Source: Deltaproteobacteria bacterium
GTDB lineage: Bacteria; Desulfobacterota; Desulfobulbia; Desulfobulbales; Desulfurivibrionaceae
Direction: 5' to 3'
Assembly: GCA_013349295.1 (NCBI GenBank)
Contig: DUZW01000010.1
Span: 16,975-80,974 of the forward strand
Length of the DNA stretch: 64,000 nt
A program made the position numbers and the translations under genes. This document shows, in pieces, positions 1-7,467 of the stretch; the stretch's first letter is position 1, and each line of letters starts with the position of its first letter. The notes below the pieces were generated by a model, which was given only the letters and a program-made list of their open reading frames with translations, searched no databases and was not told where the DNA came from.

Positions 1-408
1 GGTGGTAAAGAAGACAATCAGGGTGCAGGCCAAGGTAATGTTGAGGTTGGAGGTCGGAGACATGAAACCCGGCATGAGGCCGATCATGTTGGCCACCAAA
101 ATATAGAGCGCAAAGGTGGCGAGCATGGGGAACATCATCCTTGCCCCTTCCTTGCCCATGTTATCCGCCATGAAACCCTCAAGGCCGCCGATGATGACCT
201 CCCAAAAATTCTGACCCTTACCCGGCACCAAGGACATCGTGCCCAGTGTCAGCTTGGGGACAACAATCAGAAAAAGCATGACCAACCAAGTGTAGGTCAT
301 GTGCGGAGAAACCAGCTTGGCCAGAAGCGTGTCCCCAACGGGACCATGGGGAACAGGCAACCCCAGACCTTGCAAAATCAGCGAGATAAACAGTATTGGA
401 TGTTCCAT
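1..408 (-). CDS. atpB: F0F1 ATP synthase subunit a, N-terminal part (runs off the left edge)
   Basis: The membrane subunit a of F0 forms the proton half-channels beside the c-ring. The open frame starts at the ATG complementary to 406-408 and continues without a stop to base 1, giving 136 codons, so the C-terminal half with the essential arginine helix lies outside the window. The visible part begins MEHPILFISLILQGLGLP, followed by a hydrophobic helix with VPKLTLGTM and then GKGQNFWE, a typical subunit a arrangement. It lies 25 bases downstream of the subunit I gene on the same strand, in the usual order atpZ-atpI-atpB. The assignment is confident; only the length is unknown. Confidence 0.93.
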   Translation of the reverse strand, partial: MEHPILFISLILQGLGLPVPHGPVGDTLLAKLVSPHMTYTWLVMLFLIVVPKLTLGTMSLVPGKGQNFWEVIIGGLEGFMADNMGKEGARMMFPMLATFALYILVANMIGLMPGFMSPTSNLNITLACTLIVFFTT

Positions 409-433
409 GGACCGTGCGAGCCTCCTTGACCTT

Positions 434-838
434 TTATAACTTTAACGAATAAATACTTTTGGCTGCGACCATGACGGCAAGCCCAATTCCCAAGAGAACG
501 GTGGACAGGCCAACCAGCAGAGCGAGGGTGTGAACCTTCTGAAACCTGATCAGAAGAAAGAGAACACCCACGACCACGGACAGACGCAGATAATATCGCA
601 TAAAGAACAACGGCTTGACCGCCTCAAGCGGCCCGCCCAACAACCTGACCAGATCCCTTTTCAAAAAAAGGAAACTCAGGTTCGCGATCGCTCCGCCGAT
701 AAAAACGGAGAAGGCATGATAACCTGAAAATCCAAGCCAACCCACTCCGGTAAGCACCAGCAGCAACAGCCAGTTATAAACCAAGACCTTTCCGAGCGAC
801 ACCTCACCCGGCGATACCGGAGAACCACTGGCCGTCAT
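434..838 (-). CDS. atpI: ATP synthase subunit I (AtpI-like membrane protein)
   Basis: This is a small membrane protein of the AtpI family, thought to help c-ring assembly or cation supply for F0. The 134-residue product has four hydrophobic stretches (about residues 20-38, 40-60, 78-98 and 104-125) joined by short basic loops, the normal size and shape for the family. Its start codon overlaps the stop codon of the upstream AtpZ gene by one base, and atpB follows 25 bases downstream, so translation is probably coupled. Assignment to the family rests largely on operon position together with topology, since AtpI sequences diverge fast. Confidence 0.82.
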   Translation of the reverse strand: MTASGSPVSPGEVSLGKVLVYNWLLLLVLTGVGWLGFSGYHAFSVFIGGAIANLSFLFLKRDLVRLLGGPLEAVKPLFFMRYYLRLSVVVGVLFLLIRFQKVHTLALLVGLSTVLLGIGLAVMVAAKSIYSLKL

Positions 839-1062
839 CAGAGATCCTTTCTGCTGGCCACGTCGTACAGATTTTTGAAGGCCGCCCCCACCCCGAACCC
901 AAGAAAAATCAGAGTCAGCCAGGGCGAGGTTTTACCGGCAAACACCTTATGATCCAGATAATAGCCGACCCCGACTCCTATAAAAATGGAGAAGGCCACG
1001 GACATGCCGATGGTGCTGAATTGGGCCAGCAACCGCAGTGCATCCTTACGGTTACCGGACAT
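838..1062 (-). CDS. atpZ: AtpZ/AtpI-family F0F1 ATPase accessory protein
   Basis: The 74-residue protein has two transmembrane helices with glycine-rich motifs (GVGVGYYLDH in the first loop and FLGFGVGAAFKNLYDV in the second helix), the signature of the AtpZ/AtpI small subunit family. AtpZ-type proteins with AtpI are proposed to form a cation channel assisting F0 assembly. It is the first gene of the atp cluster visible here; hemL ends 97 bases upstream on the same strand. The last base of its stop is shared with the start of atpI. Start is the ATG at 1062, and the frame is short and unambiguous. Confidence 0.85.
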   Translation of the reverse strand: MSGNRKDALRLLAQFSTIGMSVAFSIFIGVGVGYYLDHKVFAGKTSPWLTLIFLGFGVGAAFKNLYDVASRKDL

Positions 1063-1159
1063 CTTCAGTCCCTGTTCCGCTGTCCGGACAAAGAAACCAT
1101 CGGTTTACGACCGATAGGATTACTATCATTGCATCCCCCCAAAGTCAACGGCTTTTTTC

Positions 1160-2452
1160 TCATCCGAGCAACTTTTTGAATGAGCATTCAGTTTTCTCCA
1201 ACGCCATGGCCAACTCGGCTTCACTCTGGGCGGCGGAGATGAAAGCGGCCTCGAACTGAGAAGGCGCCAACCAGACCCCCTGCGCCAGCATCTGCCTGAA
1301 ATGCTGGCCATACCTGGCCGTATCCGCCTGCATGGCGGACTCGAAATCAACCACCGGCCCGGCCGTGAAAAAGGATGTCATCATGGAGCCCACCCGATTC
1401 AGGGTGGTCTGGCCGGGCAGGTATTTTTCCGCCAGCCCGGTCAAACTCTGGGCAAAGCGGGCCGATTTCTCTTCCAGTGCGGCATAAAAACCGGGCTGGG
1501 CCAACTGCCGCATGGTGGCGGCGCCTGCCGCCATGGCCAAAGGATTGCCGGACAGGGTTCCGGCCTGATACACCGGCCCAACCGGGGAGATCGTATCCAT
1601 GAGTTCTTTTTTGCCGCCATAGGCCCCAACCGGCAGGCCGCCACCGATGATCTTGCCGAGACAGGTGAGATCCGGCATGACACCATAGTATTCCTGGGCT
1701 CCGCCCAAGGCCAGACGCAGACCGGTGATCACCTCGTCGAAAATGAGGACTATGCCCAGTTCGGCGGTCAGAGTGCGCAGTTTTTGCAAAAATCCTGGCT
1801 GCGGAGCAACAACCCCCATGTTTCCGGCAACCGGCTCGATGATCACGCAGGCAATGTCCAATTTTTCATCACGCAGGGTTTGTTCCAAAATCTCCAGATT
1901 ATTATAAGGAATGGACACTGTGTTCTTGACAATATCCTCGGGCACCCCCGGACTGCCGGGAATGCCAAGGGTAATTACCCCGGAACCGGCCTTGACCAGG
2001 AAACTGTCGGCATGCCCATGGTAACAACCGTCAAACTTCACCACCACATTACGGCCGGTGTAACCCCTAGCAAGCCGGATGGCGCTCATGGTCGCCTCGG
2101 TTCCGGAACTGACGAAACGCACCTTTTCCACCGATGGCAGGGCCTGGATCACCAGCTCGGCCAGTTCAATCTCCAAGGGGCAGGGCGCGCCGAAACTGGT
2201 GCCGTCCCGCAGGGTTTTTTCAATGGCCTCGACCACTGCCGGATGATTATGACCAAGGATCATCGGCCCCCAGGAGCATACAAAATCAAGGAATTCATTA
2301 CCGTCCACATCATGGATTTTGGAACCGGCGGCTTTTTTAACAAAAAGGGGTTCACACCCCACGGACTTACAGGCCCGCACCGGGCTGTTAACTCCACCGG
2401 GGATGAGCTGTTGCGCCTTTGCAAACAGGGTATGCGATTGGTCGGTCTTCAT
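1160..2452 (-). CDS. hemL: Glutamate-1-semialdehyde 2,1-aminomutase
   Basis: This PLP enzyme converts glutamate-1-semialdehyde to 5-aminolevulinate in the C5 pathway of tetrapyrrole synthesis. The 430-residue product matches the usual family length. Visible motifs are the N-terminal LIPGGVNSPVRA, the aminotransferase block VSSGTEATMSAIRLAR, DGCYHGHADS, the IFDEVITGLR aspartate that contacts the pyridinium nitrogen, and the PLP lysine in LGKIIGGGLPVGAYGG (Lys267). The open frame extends to 2590, but ATG 2452 is chosen because homology begins at MKTDQSH and a GGAGG lies nine bases before it. It precedes the ATP synthase genes on the same strand. The 3' end is 97 bases from atpZ with only a weak 6-bp hairpin between, so partial read-through into atp is possible. 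Confidence 0.96.
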   Translation of the reverse strand: MKTDQSHTLFAKAQQLIPGGVNSPVRACKSVGCEPLFVKKAAGSKIHDVDGNEFLDFVCSWGPMILGHNHPAVVEAIEKTLRDGTSFGAPCPLEIELAELVIQALPSVEKVRFVSSGTEATMSAIRLARGYTGRNVVVKFDGCYHGHADSFLVKAGSGVITLGIPGSPGVPEDIVKNTVSIPYNNLEILEQTLRDEKLDIACVIIEPVAGNMGVVAPQPGFLQKLRTLTAELGIVLIFDEVITGLRLALGGAQEYYGVMPDLTCLGKIIGGGLPVGAYGGKKELMDTISPVGPVYQAGTLSGNPLAMAAGAATMRQLAQPGFYAALEEKSARFAQSLTGLAEKYLPGQTTLNRVGSMMTSFFTAGPVVDFESAMQADTARYGQHFRQMLAQGVWLAPSQFEAAFISAAQSEAELAMALEKTECSFKKLLG

Positions 2453-2696
2453 GCTCCTTGGCCTCCGTGCCGTCTCAATGGTTGATGGTCGTCCACTAAC
2501 TAATAAAGAAGGGACAATGACAATGATATCACGCCTTCTCCATGCGCTTCCTGTCTCCAGCGAGCCGAAAATATAGCAGGCTGCCGCCACGCTGTCAAAA
2601 TTCTTTCAAGGACGGCCAAAAACACCTTCTCCAAAAAACCCTTATCTTTTCGTAACGATCCAGCTTAATGCCGGAATCGGACAAAAACCACGAAAT

Positions 2697-2802
2697 GTAA
2701 CTGTTCAGCAGTACCACAGATGCGCGAAAGAAGTCTGCGAAGCGTGCTATTGCACATGAGCAGGCCGACGACAAAGCAGATGTGACACTGCTGAACAGTT
2801 AC
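2697..2802. repeat. Palindrome-ended dispersed element, copy 1 (106 bp, intact)
   Basis: This element fills the centre of the gene-free stretch 2591-2913. Its ends are a perfect 16-base inverted repeat, GTAACTGTTCAGCAGT at 2697-2712 and its complement at 2787-2802. Inside, each arm is followed by a CAGATG direct repeat, and a small GTGC...GCAC hairpin lies near the middle. Related copies occur at 12582, 14982, 40843 and 43238, with weaker ones at 5543 and 46849. It is non-coding and resembles a REP/MITE-type element. No target duplication is obvious. Confidence 0.85.
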
Positions 2803-2913
2803 TTCTTTTCAAGATTCTTTCCCTTGACACGACAAAGCCGTTCATAGCAATATGAGCCCAGAAGCATGCGGATGTAAGGATATTTTACCAGCAGGACCAT
2901 AACAGGAGACGCC

Positions 2914-3345
2914 GTGGAAATACATGACCCGAATCTTCATCTGAAACTTATGGAAATGTGTGACTGTTATCTGGGCACAGACTATGCCGCTACCATCCAA
3001 AAAGTTGCGGATACCCCTTCCGCCGACACTCAGGAAGACTCCCTCCGTTATCTGGCCCTCGCCCTTCTCTTCACTCTGACCGAAGAGGCCAAACAACTTT
3101 CCCTCAAACGAAAAAAAGATAAAATTACCGTCACCATCAAGCACGATGACGAAAAAATCGCCCTGCGTCCGCCGGCAAGGGCTGTCTTCGACAGGATCAT
3201 CTCCATTATGCGCACCATCCTTCATCTCAACGATGACAAGGGAGCCCTGCCGCTAATCCTTGGCCTTAGGAATGACCAGATCGAGGTTCAGGTCAAAATC
3301 GAACGCACTGCGGACAAGGAAACCCTCAAGGTGAAATTTCCCTAG
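2914..3345 (+). CDS. Hypothetical protein, first gene of the PilZ/ParA cluster
   Basis: I do not recognise this 143-residue protein. It starts at GTG 2914 with AGGAG five bases upstream, a better start than any later ATG. The sequence is soluble, without signal or membrane segments. Residues 1-65 look helical with a CDCYLGTDYAA stretch; residues 70-143 alternate charged and hydrophobic positions (KDKITVTIKHDDEKIAL, NDQIEVQVKIER) as in a small beta domain. It lies upstream of the PilZ-like, RHH-like and ParA genes on the same strand, but a 249-base gap with a candidate promoter separates them, so co-transcription is uncertain. It may be a partner of the ParA system by position only. Confidence 0.7.
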   Translation: MEIHDPNLHLKLMEMCDCYLGTDYAATIQKVADTPSADTQEDSLRYLALALLFTLTEEAKQLSLKRKKDKITVTIKHDDEKIALRPPARAVFDRIISIMRTILHLNDDKGALPLILGLRNDQIEVQVKIERTADKETLKVKFP

Positions 3346-3471
3346 TTGGGTGAGTACTTCAGTTCGTCCTGACAACAAGAGGCTCCAAACGGAAACGCTT
3401 CCTGATTTTTTCGCTGCCGTCTCCCGACCCCGCCCTGCCCTTTCAAGGAGCAACAGCGGAGCTGTTTTGCC

Positions 3472-3500
3472 TTGACAATCTTGGAAATGCCAATAAATAA
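3472..3500 (+). promoter_or_regulatory. Candidate sigma-70 promoter of the PilZ-RHH-ParA genes
   Basis: A perfect TTGACA -35 box (3472-3477) is followed after 17 bases by AAATAA (3495-3500), a poor but possible -10 box. It lies 95 bases before the PilZ-like start and inside the 249-base gap after the first hypothetical gene. Confidence 0.4.
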
Positions 3501-3594
3501 TCAAGCATCTCCTGCATATTCGTACGTCTTTGGGAGCAGTCTTTTGCTATAGGCTTTTTTCCTCCCATCAGCACATGACCATAAGGAGCCGGTA

Positions 3595-4068
3595 ATGACC
3601 AAGAAAAAAAGCGGGACCGAAGAATCAGCGCCCTGGGAGCTTACGTCCTTGCCTGTCGCTCCAACCGGCGTCAACCCTGCGGACGCCGCCGATCTCCAAA
3701 AGATCATTCGCAAGAACTATCGAGAACCCATTTTGGACGATGATGCGGTCTGCGCCGAAATCGATGGCCGCACCCACCGCGTATGCGATATCGGCGGTCG
3801 CGGCATGGGCCTCATCGTTCCGACCCTTGACAGCTTTCCGGCAGGCTCGCCCCACAGTATCACCCTGCATATCGACGACAACACCATCACCCTCCGGGGA
3901 AAAGTCACCCACATCTCTCCCAGCGAGACCTCTGGCGAATGCCACTGCGGGATTGAATTCATCGACCTGAGCAAAAAAGACGAGCACACCTTGCAGTATT
4001 TTCTAACAGCGCACCACGCCAGACTTTTTGGCGGAACATGCCGCCCTGCCGACCCTGGCCGGAATTGA
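3595..4068 (+). CDS. PilZ-like domain protein
   Basis: The 157-residue protein begins at ATG 3595 behind AAGGAG. After a flexible N-terminus, residues about 45-145 resemble a PilZ beta barrel: CAEIDGRTHRVCDIGGRGMGL corresponds to the region of the D-x-S-x-x-G motif (here DIGGRGMG), followed by beta strands and CGIEFIDLSKKDEHTLQYFL, which is the usual PilZ C-terminal strand and helix. The N-terminal RxxxR c-di-GMP motif is not clear, so nucleotide binding may be absent. It is followed 30 bases later by the RHH-like gene and then the ParA ATPase, suggesting a structural or adaptor role in that system. Confidence 0.65.
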   Translation: MTKKKSGTEESAPWELTSLPVAPTGVNPADAADLQKIIRKNYREPILDDDAVCAEIDGRTHRVCDIGGRGMGLIVPTLDSFPAGSPHSITLHIDDNTITLRGKVTHISPSETSGECHCGIEFIDLSKKDEHTLQYFLTAHHARLFGGTCRPADPGRN

Positions 4069-4098
4069 ACCGCAACCTCATCATGGAATTAGGGGACA

Positions 4099-4500
4099 AT
4101 GTCGGCTAAGAATAAACACGACATCATGGATGAACTACTGAAAGGCTCATCCGAGGAAGCTGCTCAGGAGGATTCCGCTCTTGCCAAGCTGATTCATCGC
4201 ACCGGCGAAACACTAAGCGACACGCATCCTGTCGCAAGTTCCTCCGATCCGGAACAGAAAAAAACCTCTGTCAGTGACAGCAAGAAAAAATCCACGCACT
4301 ATCTTTCCGAGGAAATTTTCGATGATCTGGATGACGCACGGGATAAAATTAACGAAATTGTGCACCAACGCTTGAAATCACGGATTTCAAAATCACGCAT
4401 TGTTAATCAGGCGCTCAGGATGATCCTCAAGGACTTTGAAGAAAAAGGGGAGAAAAGCCATCTGATCAAAGAAATCTTAAAAGAATCCCAGAAAAAATAA
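4099..4500 (+). CDS. Small ribbon-helix-helix-like partner of the ParA ATPase
   Basis: The 133-residue protein has a charged, disordered N-terminal half (residues 1-65, rich in Ser, Asp, Lys) and a C-terminal block, THYLSEEIFDDLDDARDKI then RISKSRIVNQALRMILKDFEEKG, which reads like a strand plus two helices of a ribbon-helix-helix or similar small DNA-binding fold. Small RHH proteins often act as the ParB/CopG-like partner encoded beside ParA-type ATPases. It is placed directly between the PilZ-like gene (30 bases) and the zinc-ribbon ParA gene (36 bases). The DNA-binding assignment is inference from pattern and context; an adaptor role without DNA binding is equally possible. Confidence 0.55.
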   Translation: MSAKNKHDIMDELLKGSSEEAAQEDSALAKLIHRTGETLSDTHPVASSSDPEQKKTSVSDSKKKSTHYLSEEIFDDLDDARDKINEIVHQRLKSRISKSRIVNQALRMILKDFEEKGEKSHLIKEILKESQKK

Positions 4501-4536
4501 TCAGAAGTTGGCCAGAGCAGGCCCGGAGACTTCACA

Positions 4537-5508
4537 ATGATAATCACTTGCCCTCATTGCAAAAAACAGCACAATATCGATGAAAAAAGAATCCCGCCCA
4601 ATGTCAAGATGGCTCGTTGCCAAGGCTGCGGGCAACAGTTTCCCCTCGATATTCCCCGGGCGGAATCGCCGGCACCTCCCCCGCCGCAATCCGCCACGGT
4701 CGAGGCCGCTCCCGCCCCTGTTCCCACTCCCGCGACTCCGTCCAGCCAGGAAACCAGAAGAATCGGCGTCTCTTTGAGCAAGGGGGGGGTCGGCAAGACC
4801 ACAACCGCGGTGAATCTCGCGGCAGGACTCGCCCTGGCGGGGAAAAAGGTTCTCTTGGTTGATACCGACACCCAGGGACAATCGAGCTTCATGCTGGGCG
4901 TAAAACCCAAGGGCGGCCTTACCGAACTGGTGACCGGAGAACTCCCCCCCCAAGAAGCAATTATTCAGGCCCGCAAAAACCTGTGGATCCTGGCTGGAGG
5001 CAAATCCCTGGCCGGCCTCAAGCGCCTTATCGACCGCAAGGATTACGGCGGCGAGCTGACCATTGCCCAGGCCCTGACCCCGCTTGAAAAAAACTATGAT
5101 TATGTGGTGGTGGACACCTCGCCGGGCTGGGATCCGCTCACCGTCAATGTTCTTTTTTATGTCAACGAGCTGATGACCCCCGTCTCCTTGGAGGTCATGT
5201 CCATCCAAGGATTTGGCGAGTTCCTGAAAAGCATCGCCTCCATCCAGAAATTCCGCAAGGAGATCGAACTCCGATACATCCTGCCCACCTTCCGCGACAT
5301 GCGGGTGAAGCGCGGGAGCGAGTTTCTGGGGGAGATTGAAAAAATATACGGGGAGAAGGTCTGCGCTCCAATCCGTTACAACGTCCGTTTATCCGAGGCA
5401 CCTGCCTATGGTCAGACTATTTTTGAGTTTGCCCCCGGATCCAACGGCGCCCAGGACTACCGTGAACTTGTCCGCAAAGTCACGGGCGAACCGGATCTTT
5501 TCACCTGA
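4537..5508 (+). CDS. ParA-family ATPase with N-terminal zinc ribbon
   Basis: The 323-residue product has two parts. Residues 1-38 form an MJ0042-type zinc ribbon with Cys5, Cys8, Cys28 and Cys31 (CPHC...CQGC). A proline/alanine-rich linker follows (about 45-72). Residues 75-320 are a ParA/Soj-type ATPase: deviant Walker A SKGGVGKTT (82-89) with signature lysine, VLLVDTDTQGQSS (Walker A'), and YVVVDTSPGWDP (Walker B). ParA proteins segregate or position cargo using ATP-dependent dimerisation on the nucleoid. The MJ0042 ribbon is common at the N-terminus of bacterial proteins of unknown role but is not part of standard chromosomal ParA. Neighbouring PilZ-like and RHH-like genes suggest positioning of a surface or chemosensory structure rather than chromosome partition. 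Confidence 0.88.
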   Translation: MIITCPHCKKQHNIDEKRIPPNVKMARCQGCGQQFPLDIPRAESPAPPPPQSATVEAAPAPVPTPATPSSQETRRIGVSLSKGGVGKTTTAVNLAAGLALAGKKVLLVDTDTQGQSSFMLGVKPKGGLTELVTGELPPQEAIIQARKNLWILAGGKSLAGLKRLIDRKDYGGELTIAQALTPLEKNYDYVVVDTSPGWDPLTVNVLFYVNELMTPVSLEVMSIQGFGEFLKSIASIQKFRKEIELRYILPTFRDMRVKRGSEFLGEIEKIYGEKVCAPIRYNVRLSEAPAYGQTIFEFAPGSNGAQDYRELVRKVTGEPDLFT

Positions 5509-5542
5509 CCCGCTCCATGCCGCGGACTAACACCACGAAATC

Positions 5543-5587
5543 GAACTGTTCAACAAAGCCGGAGAGGTGCTGGTGCTGAACAGCTAC
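5543..5587. repeat. Short degenerate copy of the palindrome-ended element
   Basis: GAACTGTTCAACA at 5543 and GGTGCTGAACAGCTAC at 5572-5587 match the arms of the 106-bp family, but the interior is missing, leaving about 45 bp. It lies between the ParA gene and the next hypothetical gene, only 14 bases before that gene's start. Confidence 0.5.
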
Positions 5588-5601
5588 GAGAGACGCTGCC
5601 C

Positions 5602-6093
5602 ATGACCTTTGAAAGCAAGCTGATTCCCATCCTACGCGAGGGAGTTGAGATCGTAAAAATGATTTCTTTTAAGAAATTAAAAGAAGCGCTGATACTGAAA
5701 CACCCAGACCGTGAGGGTCCCTTCATCGCCAAACTTGCCGGAGCGCTGATCAATGCAATCTTCGGCACTCCAGCCCTTGAGGAACCTTTCGTTGTTTTCG
5801 CCCGGAGCCATGCGAAGCTCATTGCCCAGGAACAGGCCCAGCTCGGGGCCATGCTTGAGGAGTTGCGGATTCCTCTCACCGATGCCCTGCGCATCCAAGC
5901 CCTCTGCGACCACCAGGAAGGACTGGACAGCACCGCCACCCTCCGGCAGGCGCAAGAGCAAGGAATTCTTCTGGCTGATCGTGACCTGCCGCTTCCCCAC
6001 CGCTTCATCGAGCTGGTCCGCAGACTGGGCAGCGGATTTGGCTTGCTGCTGCCGCCGCTCCCCGCAACCGACAACGGGGCCGCAACACATTAA
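5602..6093 (+). CDS. Hypothetical protein downstream of ParA
   Basis: I do not recognise this 163-residue soluble protein. It starts at ATG 5602 with GAGAGACG upstream and ends 10 bases from the convergent response-regulator gene. Residues 1-45 are amphipathic helical; residues 70-120 contain VVFARSHAKLIAQEQAQLG and a regularly spaced leucine pattern consistent with a helical bundle. The C-terminus (FGLLLPPLP) is hydrophobic but short. Its position after the ParA gene, with only a small repeat in between, suggests it may be the last member of that cluster. No catalytic motif is visible. Confidence 0.6.
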   Translation: MTFESKLIPILREGVEIVKMISFKKLKEALILKHPDREGPFIAKLAGALINAIFGTPALEEPFVVFARSHAKLIAQEQAQLGAMLEELRIPLTDALRIQALCDHQEGLDSTATLRQAQEQGILLADRDLPLPHRFIELVRRLGSGFGLLLPPLPATDNGAATH

Positions 6094-6102
6094 ATTCTGC
6101 CG

Positions 6103-7467
6103 TCAACTCTCAAGTTCGTATTTCTTGATTTTGCGCCAGAGAGAAACCCGGTCAATGCCCAGAACCTGGGCGGCCAGACTCTTGTTGTCCCCGTGCTCCT
6201 TCAATACCCACTCGATATAGGCCCGTTCCTGATCGGCAAGACTGGGAATTCCGCCGCTTTTCCGACGGAAGGTTTGAAAACAGGCACCGCGCAGGTCTTC
6301 CGGCAGATGCCCGACCTCTATGGTGTCACCGCTGGCCAGAGCCACCCCGCGCTCGATAATGTTTTCCAACTCACGGACATTGCCCGGAAAATCATAGCGC
6401 AGCAGAATATCAACCACCTCCGGCTCGATATTCCGCACCTCCTTATGCATCAACACCCCGTATTTTCTGATAAAATGCTGAACCAGCAGGGGCAGGTCAT
6501 CCTTGCGCTCCGCCAGGGGCGGGATATGGAGCGCCACCACGTTGATCCGGAAAAAGAGATCCTGGCGAAAATTCCCCAGCTTTACCTCCTCCGCCAGATT
6601 CCGGTTGGTTGCCGCAAGAAAGCGAACATTGACCTTGACCGGCGAAACCCCACCTAAATGCATCACCTCTTTTTCCTGGATTACCCGGAGGAGTTTTACC
6701 TGCATGGCAGGCGACATCTCGGTGATCTCATCAAGAAAAAGGGTGCCGCCATCGGCCATTTCCACCAGCCCCTTTTTCATCTCCACCGCCCCGGTATAGG
6801 CCCCCTTTTCATGACCGAATAGTTCATTGGCCAACAAGTCCTCTTGAAAGGCCCCACAATTCACAGACAAGAGAGGTCCGTTGCGGCGATTGCTGCTGGC
6901 ATGGACAAATCGGGCCAGCAACTCCTTGCCCGTGCCCGACTCTCCGCAGATCACAACATTGCTGTCCGAGGTGGCGACCTGTCCGGCCGTGGCAAGCAGT
7001 TTTTTCATCCCCGGGTTATCGGTGATGATCCTGGCTTCCCCCTGAAATGCTTTAAGATGCTCCCGCAACCTGCTGTTTTCCCGCTTAAGCCTGGTTTTCT
7101 CCAGGGCTTCCCGCACAACCTTCCGGACCTCATCCAGCTTGTAGGGCTTGGCAATATAGTGATAGGCCCCGCCCTTCATCGCCTCAATGGCGGAATCCAC
7201 CGTGGCGTATCCGGTGATCATGATCACCTCGGTGTCGGGATAAAGCTCGCGAGTACGCTTCAGGATCTGCATACCGCCTACCTTTTCCATCTTCAGATCG
7301 GTCAGGACAAGATCGAAGGTATTCGACTCCAACAGATGAAGAGCCCTGGGGCCACTCTGGGAGGCAGTGACCTCGTAGCCCTCTTTTTTTAAAACATGCC
7401 TGAGGTTGTGCAGGGCTATTTCTTCGTCGTCAACGACCAATATCCTTGCGGGCTGCTCGTCATTCAT
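6103..7467 (-). CDS. Sigma-54-dependent response regulator (NtrC/ZraR type)
   Basis: This regulator activates sigma-54 promoters after phosphorylation. From the chosen start the 454 residues show a receiver (VVDDEE, phosphoacceptor Asp57 in DLVLTDLK, then KPY), an AAA+ domain with Walker A GESGTGKE (175-182), the sigma-54 contact loop GAYTGA (222-227), and a C-terminal Fis-type helix-turn-helix (KSLAAQVLGIDRVSLWRKIKKY). ATG 7467 is preferred: AAGGA lies eight bases upstream and the gene overlaps the end of the kinase gene, so translation is coupled. The nearest sigma-54 promoter is at 9170, just beyond the kinase, making the TauE operon the obvious target. Confidence 0.95.
   Translation of the reverse strand: MNDEQPARILVVDDEEIALHNLRHVLKKEGYEVTASQSGPRALHLLESNTFDLVLTDLKMEKVGGMQILKRTRELYPDTEVIMITGYATVDSAIEAMKGGAYHYIAKPYKLDEVRKVVREALEKTRLKRENSRLREHLKAFQGEARIITDNPGMKKLLATAGQVATSDSNVVICGESGTGKELLARFVHASSNRRNGPLLSVNCGAFQEDLLANELFGHEKGAYTGAVEMKKGLVEMADGGTLFLDEITEMSPAMQVKLLRVIQEKEVMHLGGVSPVKVNVRFLAATNRNLAEEVKLGNFRQDLFFRINVVALHIPPLAERKDDLPLLVQHFIRKYGVLMHKEVRNIEPEVVDILLRYDFPGNVRELENIIERGVALASGDTIEVGHLPEDLRGACFQTFRRKSGGIPSLADQERAYIEWVLKEHGDNKSLAAQVLGIDRVSLWRKIKKYELES

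Noticed and set aside
1301..2485. Long plus-strand frame (394 codons) opposite hemL
   Set aside because: It is antisense to a certain hemL gene; its composition (Gly, His, Gln rich) is that of reverse-frame shadow.
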